Of a DNA stretch of 57,695 nucleotides, positions 52,326 to 57,695 are shown one piece after another. Each line of letters starts with the position of its first letter. The first letter of the stretch is position 1. Made by a program: the position numbers and the translations under genes. Under the pieces are notes generated by a model that worked only from the letters and a program-made list of their open reading frames with translations, had not been told where the DNA came from and ran no database searches. This DNA is from Sphingomonadales bacterium (GTDB lineage: Bacteria > Pseudomonadota > Alphaproteobacteria > Sphingomonadales > Sphingomonadaceae): NCBI GenBank assembly GCA_006226685.1, contig SBGG01000008.1, positions 1-57,695 of the forward strand. The letters are read 5' to 3'.

Positions 52326-53189
52326 TCAGTTTTTGATTTTCAGGGCGTCCGCCAGCGACATTTTGGCCGATCCCCGACGCGCGGGTTTCGGCTGTGACGG
52401 ATCGGGTTTCCAACCGCTGAGATAGAGGATCGAAAAAGTTTCGGCGGTCTTCCCATCGGGGTCGGCGGCACGGGAAAAAGCCTCGCAAGTGCGTGTCACC
52501 GTTGCGCGCGTCAATATGCCGCGGCGCTCCGCTGCCATGCTATTGGCATACCCCATGCCGCGCAGGTCCGCCATTAACGCCAGCGCGGAGGAATAACGCA
52601 CGGTCAGCGGCTCGATATCGGCGACCGGCATTGCATAGCCGGTGCGTGCCAGCAGATCGCCTGCAGAGCGCACGTCGATTTGCGGGTGGACATGCGGCAT
52701 TGGCCGATCCCCCTCTGCCTCCAGCAGGGCGGCCTTGAGCCTTGGCAGACTGCCCGCGCCGATGCAGGCGGAGAGCAGCAACCCGTCTGGGCGCAGCAGG
52801 CGCCTTATCTGAATGAGGGCGCCGGGCAGGTCATTGACGCTATCCAATGTGCCGCAGGCCAGCACCAGATCGAAACTCCCCTCTTCGAACGGGAGCGCAT
52901 CCTCTTCCGCCTGCACGCCGTCATTGGCCCGGGCGTTGCGGGCGCCGGGATCGCAACAGGTGACGCTTTTCCCCAGCGCCTCCAGCGCCGTCCGTCCGCT
53001 CCGGTCCGGGCAACCGATCAGCAACACCTGTTTGAACGGGCGCTGCACATCTTCCAGCCGCTCCAGCAATCCTTCCAGCATATGGCGATACAGAAAATCA
53101 TGGTCCGCAAACCGCGCATGGGCGCGGTCGCGACTATGTCGGCGTCTATCGGGGGAGAATATCCGGGGAGGGCCTTGCTGCTCGCTCAT
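52326..53189 (-). CDS. SAM-dependent methyltransferase
   Basis: 287 residues from MSEQQGPPRIFSP at 53189. Class I Rossmann methyltransferase motifs: VLLIGCPDRSG (motif I, somewhat divergent with C-P-D in place of G-x-G), EEDALPFEEGSFDLVLACGTLD and LRPDGLLLSACIG. Resembles BioC/NDUFAF5-type enzymes; the substrate is not clear. It is divergent from comF with only 28 nt between ATGs. Confidence 0.82.
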   Translation of the reverse strand: MSEQQGPPRIFSPDRRRHSRDRAHARFADHDFLYRHMLEGLLERLEDVQRPFKQVLLIGCPDRSGRTALEALGKSVTCCDPGARNARANDGVQAEEDALPFEEGSFDLVLACGTLDSVNDLPGALIQIRRLLRPDGLLLSACIGAGSLPRLKAALLEAEGDRPMPHVHPQIDVRSAGDLLARTGYAMPVADIEPLTVRYSSALALMADLRGMGYANSMAAERRGILTRATVTRTCEAFSRAADPDGKTAETFSILYLSGWKPDPSQPKPARRGSAKMSLADALKIKN

Positions 53190-53217
53190 TTTCGGGCTTG
53201 TGCCGATGCCGGGCCGG

Positions 53218-54012
53218 ATGGACAAGCATTATATGCAGCTTCCCCCCGCTCTGTTGTCCGCCGGACGTCTGGTTCTCGATTATGCGCTGCCGCCGCGCTG
53301 CCCCGGATGCGGCAGGATACTTCCTGAGCAGGGCGGTTTCTGCGGGGAGTGCTGGTCCGCCATGCGCTTCCTTGGCGACCCTTGTTGCAGAAGATGCGGG
53401 GTCCCGTTCGAAATTGATCCCGGCGAGGGAGGGGCGGACGAGGCGGGGGCGGAATGCGGGGTCTGTCTTGCCGATCCCCCCCGCTGGAACCGGGCACGCG
53501 CAGTGCTTGCTTATGGTGATGTGTCGCGTATGGTCGCGATGCGCCTCAAATATGGACGACGCACCGGCATGGCCCGGCTGATGGCGCGTTATATGGCGCC
53601 GCTCGCCATGGCGATGACGGAAGGTGAGGGGGAGCGGCCGCTGCTGATTCCGGTCCCGCTGCATCGCTGGCGACTCTGGCATCGCGGGTTCAACCAGTCG
53701 GCCATCATTGCCCGGGAAATTGGCAGGATCACCGGATTTCCGGTCGATGCCCTGTTGCTGAAGCGGATCAGGGCGACCCGCTCTTTGCGCGATATGAATG
53801 CGCGGCAACGCGAACGGGAAGTCCGCAAGGCTTTCGCGCTCGATCCCACCCGTGCGGATAAGCTGGCCGCTCGCCGGATCATCCTGATCGACGATATTCA
53901 TACCAGCGGAGCCACTGCACGCGCCTGTACGGATATGTTGTTGCGTGGCGGCTGTGTTTCGGTCGACCTGCTATGCTGGGCGCGGGTGACCAAAGACGAC
54001 GGCGGCGATTGA
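53218..54012 (+). CDS. comF: ComF family phosphoribosyltransferase-like protein
   Basis: 264 residues. Four N-terminal Cys pairs (C28/C31, C42/C45, about C57/C60, C80/C83) form the double zinc ribbon seen in ComF. The phosphoribosyltransferase-type PRPP loop IILIDDIHTSGATARAC is near the C-terminus. In competent bacteria ComF helps natural transformation. ATGs at 53206, 53218 and 53233 are all in frame; none has a strong ribosome site, so the start is uncertain by some codons. Confidence 0.9.
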   Translation: MDKHYMQLPPALLSAGRLVLDYALPPRCPGCGRILPEQGGFCGECWSAMRFLGDPCCRRCGVPFEIDPGEGGADEAGAECGVCLADPPRWNRARAVLAYGDVSRMVAMRLKYGRRTGMARLMARYMAPLAMAMTEGEGERPLLIPVPLHRWRLWHRGFNQSAIIAREIGRITGFPVDALLLKRIRATRSLRDMNARQREREVRKAFALDPTRADKLAARRIILIDDIHTSGATARACTDMLLRGGCVSVDLLCWARVTKDDGGD

Positions 54013-54067
54013 CAAATACACTCCCTCCTCCAATCTCCATCACAGCAGGAAAGGAGTTTTTACGCCG

Positions 54068-54325
54068 ATGAGCCATGTCGAAATCTACACCAAGGGCTAT
54101 TGCGGCTATTGCGCCCGCGCCAAGGCGCTGCTCGATAGCAAGGGGGTGTCTTATGAGGAATATGACATCACCATGGGTGGGCCGAAGCGCACCGAGATGA
54201 TCGAACGATCCCATGGCGGGATGACGGTGCCGCAAATCTTCATCGACGGGCAGCATATTGGTGGTTCCGACAAGCTGGCAGCACTGGAGTCCGCAGGCAA
54301 GCTCGACCCGCTACTGGGGCTCTGA
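54068..54325 (+). CDS. grxC: Glutaredoxin 3
   Basis: 85 residues, thioredoxin fold. Active site C12-G-Y-C15 (in GYCGYCARAK), cis-Pro loop TVPQIFIDG and the GGSDKLAAL glutathione-binding block are intact. It leads a run with the nitrilase-family and DUF1178 genes, 56 nt after comF. GGAAAGGAG is upstream of the ATG. Confidence 0.96.
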   Translation: MSHVEIYTKGYCGYCARAKALLDSKGVSYEEYDITMGGPKRTEMIERSHGGMTVPQIFIDGQHIGGSDKLAALESAGKLDPLLGL

Positions 54326-54340
54326 GCGGAAGCCGGATTG

Positions 54341-55171
54341 ATGCGCGTCGCCTTGTTGCAATCCACCAGCGGGATCGATCCACACGCCAATGCGGCGATG
54401 CTGGCCGGGGCCATAGCGAAGGCGAAGGCTGGTGGCGCGGATATGCTGTTCACGCCGGAAATGGTCGGGTGCCTTGATCGTGATCGGAAGCGGGCGGCAA
54501 CGAACCTGACCGACGAAGCGCATGATCCGGTTCTGGCGGCTGTTCGCGATGCCGCCGCGCGGGAAGGATTATGGGTGCATATCGGCTCCCTCGGTCTTGC
54601 CGGGGAACGCGATGACGGCCGCTGGACCAACCGCAGTTTCGTGATCGATGCCGCCGGAGCCATTCGTGCTCGCTATGACAAGATCCATTTGTTCGACGTG
54701 GATTTGCCGGACGGGATAAGCTGGCGCGAATCGGCGGTCTACGGCCCCGGAGACAGCATTGTCACGGTCGATACGCCATGGGCGCGGCAGGGCCTTTCCA
54801 TCTGTTATGACCTGCGCTTTGCCGATCTTTATCGCAGGTTGAGCGATGCCGGAGCGGGAATCCTGCTCATTCCCGCCGCATTCACGGTGCCGACGGGACG
54901 CGCTCATTGGGAGATATTGCTGCGCGCTCGCGCCATCGAATCGGCCGCCTTCGTCATTGCTCCGGCTCAGGTCGGCCTGCATGAAGATGGACGGGAAACC
55001 TATGGCCACAGCCTGATCGTTGATCCCTGGGGAGAAATACTGCTCGACATGGAAGAGGGATCGGGACTTGCCTTCGCTGATATTGATCTTGACCGTATCG
55101 ACACTGTAAGGGCGCGTATCCCGGTGCTGACTCACCGGCGGCCTCTTGATGGAGATGTGAAGCTCTCGTGA
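54341..55171 (+). CDS. Carbon-nitrogen hydrolase (nitrilase superfamily)
   Basis: 276 residues. The catalytic triad is E40 (TPEMVG), K114 (YDKIHLF) and C155 (SICYDLRF). The closest resemblance is to the Nit1/deaminated-glutathione amidase group (IPAAFTVPTGRAHWEILLRARAIE); a glutaredoxin gene next door fits thiol metabolism. Start ATG at 54341, ATGA-type overlap with DUF1178 downstream. Confidence 0.9.
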   Translation: MRVALLQSTSGIDPHANAAMLAGAIAKAKAGGADMLFTPEMVGCLDRDRKRAATNLTDEAHDPVLAAVRDAAAREGLWVHIGSLGLAGERDDGRWTNRSFVIDAAGAIRARYDKIHLFDVDLPDGISWRESAVYGPGDSIVTVDTPWARQGLSICYDLRFADLYRRLSDAGAGILLIPAAFTVPTGRAHWEILLRARAIESAAFVIAPAQVGLHEDGRETYGHSLIVDPWGEILLDMEEGSGLAFADIDLDRIDTVRARIPVLTHRRPLDGDVKLS

Positions 55172-55692
55172 TTGTGTTTGATCTGAAATGTGCGGGGGCG
55201 GGACATGTGTTCGAAGGCTGGTTCGCCTCGGGAGATGATTTTGAGCGACAAAAGAGCGGCGGTATGCTGGCTTGCCCGATCTGCGGCGATACTGCGATAG
55301 AAAAGGCCGTGATGTCTCCGGCTGTCGGCGCCAAGTCCAATCAGCGCAATGAGAACCGATTCTCCCTCATCTCCAGCGATGACAATGGCGCAGAAGCGGC
55401 AGAAGAGGGTAAGGGCGTGGCCCGGCCTATTCCCATGCACAGCGGCATGGACAATCAGAAGGTGATACAACTCATGCATGCGCTTGCTCAGGCGCAGGCC
55501 GATGCGCTCGCCGATAGCGAGTGGGTCGGGCGCCGCTTCGCCGATCAGGCCAGGGCGATGCATTATGGCGAGGAGGATCACCGGGCCATTCACGGAGAGG
55601 TCGCTCCTCAGGAGGCGCGCGACCTGATCGAAGAAGGGGTGGATGTCGCGCCGCTTCTATTTCCGGTTGTTCCCCCTAAAGCGCAGAACTGA
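55168..55692 (+). CDS. DUF1178 family protein
   Basis: 174 residues with GTG start overlapping the previous gene by four bases. Two Cys clusters at the N-terminus (FDLKCAGAGHVFEGWF, then ACPICG) look like a zinc ribbon. The rest is charged and helical, including SEWVGRRFADQARAMHYGEEDHRAIHGE. The family is found in alphaproteobacteria next to grx/nit genes, with no established function. Confidence 0.88.
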   Translation: MIVFDLKCAGAGHVFEGWFASGDDFERQKSGGMLACPICGDTAIEKAVMSPAVGAKSNQRNENRFSLISSDDNGAEAAEEGKGVARPIPMHSGMDNQKVIQLMHALAQAQADALADSEWVGRRFADQARAMHYGEEDHRAIHGEVAPQEARDLIEEGVDVAPLLFPVVPPKAQN

Positions 55693-55728
55693 CCTGTTTC
55701 GCAGGTGGAGCGGATAGGAGTACCGCTC
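55692..55728 (+). terminator. Hairpins directly after DUF1178
   Basis: ACCTG (55692-55696) pairs with CAGGT (55702-55706), and GAGCGG (55708-55713) with CCGCTC (55723-55728). No U-tract. They may mark the 3' end of the grxC operon. Confidence 0.4.
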
Positions 55729-56514
55729 GTCAGGCGCGGCCGGGCACCTGAAGTGTAAAGCTCGTTCAAGCAGGAGACAGTGCAAATTGCTTTGGCCAGC
55801 GGGTTAGCGGGCGAGCAGGGCGCGTCGGAGTGGAATCGGAAAATCGTTCCTGTACAAGCGGGTATTGCACCACCACTCCCCAAATCCGGTATTTGCGCGG
55901 CAAGCAGATCCGGAGTGGAAATATGGATGACTTTATCTGGAGACCGCGTGCGGTAGGGAAAACGCCACCGAGGTCCGCCTGATCAGCACGAGGCCGATAT
56001 TCGGCTGTTTCCCGATGAGAAGGGATATGAGAAATCAGCACCAACGGTTCCAAAGCCATATTGGCAAGAAACACCGCAGGGGTGTAGCCAAAACCACGCT
56101 CGCGCTTCTCTCTTTTGTTCGAGAATGGTGCGCCTTGGCGCAGAAACATCGAACCCGTCAGGGTTCGCAAGGCCGACCGGCCGCCCGAGCTTATGCAAGG
56201 AAAGCCAAGGTCGCGGATGCGACCGCCCGGCGCTTGAGGGTCAAACAAATATGGTGCGCCACAGTGGATAAAACTGATAACTATGTAACGCACTGCTCAC
56301 TACGCTAGAGCCGCCCCCTACCGCATTCGTCCGCCCTATACTGCTCGCACATGCTGCCGCCCACTATGATCTTGCGGCAGGCTTTCGCGTTGAGAATAGC
56401 ACTGATCTTTCCCTACGGTGCCGACCCAACCCGTGTGAAAACGCTGTAGCTGATATCCCGCGTAGCGGTTTGCCCTGACAAAGGCAGTATCGGGATTTGA
56501 GTTCAGCCTTACCT
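55729..56514. other. Non-coding or decayed DNA at the start of an accessory segment
   Basis: No gene I can support in almost 800 nt. Open frames on both strands (a 175-codon one on minus, a 97-codon one on plus) overlap each other and have no recognisable family. The stretch near 56400-56460 (CCCAACCCGTGTGAAAACGC) resembles the non-coding ends that flank IS transposase genes. Codon pattern and motif content break sharply with the genes before it. Confidence 0.45.
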
Positions 56515-56686
56515 TCAGATTGCTATGGCATTCAAGATTGCCTTTCTTTCCATGATGTTGAGCAATCTGGTCAAGTTGTAGGCGAAGAGATGGAGCACCA
56601 TCACGGTTGAGATGTGCGGTTTTTGACGAAGGCGAACTTCACCTCGAACGGCAAAGTTTCGCGCACGCTGGCCGTCTGAGTAGCTG
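56515..56686 (-). pseudogene. C-terminal remnant of a DDE transposase
   Basis: On the minus strand a frame of about 57 codons reads SDGQRARNFAVRGEVRL... and ends VLHLFAYNLTRLLNIMERK...AI and stop. The V-x-H-L-F-A-Y-N-L-T-R pattern is the conserved C-terminal helix of IS4/IS5/IS1182-like DDE transposases. The upstream part is missing; the frame meets a stop and another remnant at about 56687. Confidence 0.65.
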
Positions 56687-56800
56687 GTGACGGGCTACAA
56701 CGAAGTCCGTCCGCGCGGCTCCCTCAGCAACCATATCCCGATGGAGCGCGCTTTTGCATCAGGGCAGGCCTGCGCTGATGCAAAACGAGCCGGCTTTTCT
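56687..56800 (+). pseudogene. C-terminal remnant of an IS3-family OrfB transposase
   Basis: The frame reads TGYNEVRPRGSLSNHIPMERA, which fits the Y-N-x-x-R-P-x-x-x-L end of the IS3 integrase domain. The catalytic core is absent. It abuts the oppositely oriented transposase remnant and contains the 34-bp palindrome. Confidence 0.6.
56752..56785. repeat. 34-bp near-perfect palindrome
   Basis: TTTTGCATCAG (56752-56762), G, GCAGGCCTGC (itself a palindrome, 56764-56773), G, CTGATGCAAAA (56775-56785). Sixteen of seventeen base pairs match; only the G-G position breaks symmetry. It lies inside the IS3 remnant. Confidence 0.85.
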
Positions 56801-57020
56801 CGCAAAGACCGGACCAGAGACTGGGGCGGCTCAGGGGTTCTACAGGGCCGGAAAACTCTCACTCAAATCGGGCTAAAAAACTGGGAGGGAATCAAGGATG
56901 AAGCGCATTTGATAACTCCGTTGGAGCTTGCACTCGATGGGAATGGCGCTCGATGTCACATGTATATCACTTTAGGTGAATAATAACCTCTCAATCGAAT
57001 CGTTCCAGGGGGAATTCAGC

Positions 57021-57553
57021 ATGGCAACCTTTCGTAATTCACCTCACGTAGCGCTGCTTGTATCCTCATTCCTCACAATGCCCGCCTTGGTTCAAGCTGT
57101 AAGCACGGATACCGCAAAGTCCGCGATCAAGAGAAGAACGACGCGCGCGAAGGAGACGTCATCGTCATGGGCGACAGTCTCCAAGCTGAGGAAGAGATCA
57201 AGGAAAAAAGCAACACAGCGGCAATCTCCGATAGCGTCAATGGAGACGAAGTCGGCACTCTTCCCGATTTCGGACTGGGCGAGGCATTTGATCGCGTACC
57301 GAGCGTCGCAACGATCCAAAACAATGATCGCAGGAAATTCTGGTTCCTTTCGCTCCGTGGTTTGAACGCGGACTACGATCTTGTGGAAATAGATGGGGTC
57401 GCGTTTCCCGCCAATGAATTCGGCCGCCGCAACGTGTCGCTTGACGCGATCCCATCATCACTATCGAGCCGCATTGATATTCAAGAATTAATGACAGCCG
57501 CGGGCAATGCTAATGCGATTGGCGGTATCACCAACGGCCAGGTCTTTCCATAA
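57021..57553 (+). pseudogene. TonB-dependent receptor, frameshifted and truncated
   Basis: GGGGGAATTCAGC precedes the ATG at 57021. A signal peptide (SPHVALLVSSFLTMPALVQA) is in one frame; at about 57130-57160 the reading moves to another frame, where the plug domain continues: EEEIKEKSNTAAISDSVNGD, then LGEAFDRVPSVATIQN, SLRGLNADYDLVEIDGVAFP, and SRIDIQELMTAAGNANAIGG. This is the N-terminal end of a sphingomonad-type outer membrane receptor. It then meets a stop at 57551 where the barrel should begin. Non-functional as read, unless the frame change is a sequencing error; the barrel would still be missing. Confidence 0.8.
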
Positions 57554-57576
57554 ATTCAAATAAGGAGATATTACAT

Positions 57577-57604
57577 ATGAATAATCGTGCGTTATGGTTA
57601 CTTA
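57577..57604 (+). pseudogene. Start of a gene interrupted by an IS element
   Basis: AAGGAG lies 9 nt ahead of an ATG at 57577 that reads MNNRALWLL and then runs into the IS end at 57605. The original downstream coding sequence is not in the window. Family not identifiable. Confidence 0.45.
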
Positions 57605-57695
57605 GGGTCAGGACTCATTGATCAGAGCCAGAAGATGACGGTTGCGGCGAGAGCGACGGCGGAGAAGAAGGCCTTCGGGCAGCGATCATAGCGTG
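57605..57695 (-). mobile_element. IS5-type insertion sequence, 3' end with transposase C-terminus
   Basis: GGGTCAGGACTCATTGATC at 57605 looks like the terminal inverted repeat. On the minus strand the transposase C-terminus reads RYDRCPKAFFSAVALAATVIFWL then stop at 57622-57624. This ending is typical of short IS5-family transposases widespread in sphingomonads and acetic acid bacteria. The other end is outside the window. Confidence 0.75.

Noticed and set aside
55693..55790. Possible tRNA after DUF1178
   Set aside because: No cloverleaf, no T-loop GTTCRAATC and no acceptor pairing; only two small hairpins. I found no tRNA in the window.
55766..56293. 175-codon open frame on the minus strand and a 97-codon frame on the plus strand (56015-56308)
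   Set aside because: They overlap on opposite strands, lack ribosome sites and family patterns, and lie in a region of transposase remnants. I treat both as chance frames.

Overview
The window is ordinary-to-high GC chromosomal DNA of an alphaproteobacterium, almost certainly a member of the Sphingomonadales. The evidence is the gene order (rpsB-tsf-pyrH-frr-uppS-cdsA-dxr-rseP-bamA-ompH-fabZ with no lpxD or lpxA between ompH and fabZ), small families typical of alphaproteobacteria (UPF0262, DUF1178, DUF2849, DUF934), a zinc-free L31, tandem Flp pilins, alphaproteobacterial LexA boxes (GTTC-N7-GTTC) and one GGAAC-N17-CGTT promoter of the EcfG general-stress type. No species is claimed. Layout: 1-10.3 kb holds the 3' end of secA, a GNAT gene, a folB-like gene, an L-threonine aldolase gene, two divergent CPA2 antiporters, icd, psd-pssA and a small membrane-protein gene with a LexA box. 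10.6-21.8 kb is the essential translation, isoprenoid, phospholipid and outer-membrane assembly cluster, closed by rpmE and a strong terminator. 22.0-24.3 kb (minus) is a compact UPF0262-GH25-like-cdd-dcd operon, divergent from dnaB. 26.2-32.0 kb (minus) has a DUF885 peptidase-like protein and the assimilatory sulfate operon cobA-DUF2849-cysI-DUF934-cysH. 32.3-38.0 kb has selO-astD, an alpha/beta hydrolase and a nitronate monooxygenase-like flavoprotein. 38.2-43.8 kb has an EEP-family nuclease/phosphatase divergent from radA (LexA box between them), cvpA, a NifU-like scaffold, a third CPA2 antiporter and DUF423. 43.8-49.6 kb has aroK-aroB (minus) and an operon of two uncharacterised envelope proteins with xerD and accA. 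49.7-55.7 kb has an M48/LysM lipoprotein, two Flp pilins, mutT, a methyltransferase divergent from comF, then grxC, a nitrilase-family gene and DUF1178. From 55.7 kb to the end the character changes: no intact gene, pieces of at least three transposase genes, a 34-bp near-perfect palindrome, a frameshifted and truncated TonB-dependent receptor, and the start of a gene cut off by an IS5-type element that runs out of the window. How the parts work together: several neighbouring sets feed envelope growth (uppS, cdsA, psd, pssA, rseP, bamA, ompH, fabZ, accA), and a second theme is genome maintenance (dnaB, radA, xerD, dcd, mutT, LexA boxes). The most interesting leads are the small membrane protein under a LexA box at 10.1-10.4 kb, the catalytically degenerate GH25-like protein at 23.1-23.8 kb, the two unknown proteins translated just ahead of xerD, the stress-type promoter on the M48/LysM lipoprotein, and the palindrome in the decayed region. 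I did not find a clear-cut defence island, CRISPR array, tRNA or rRNA.
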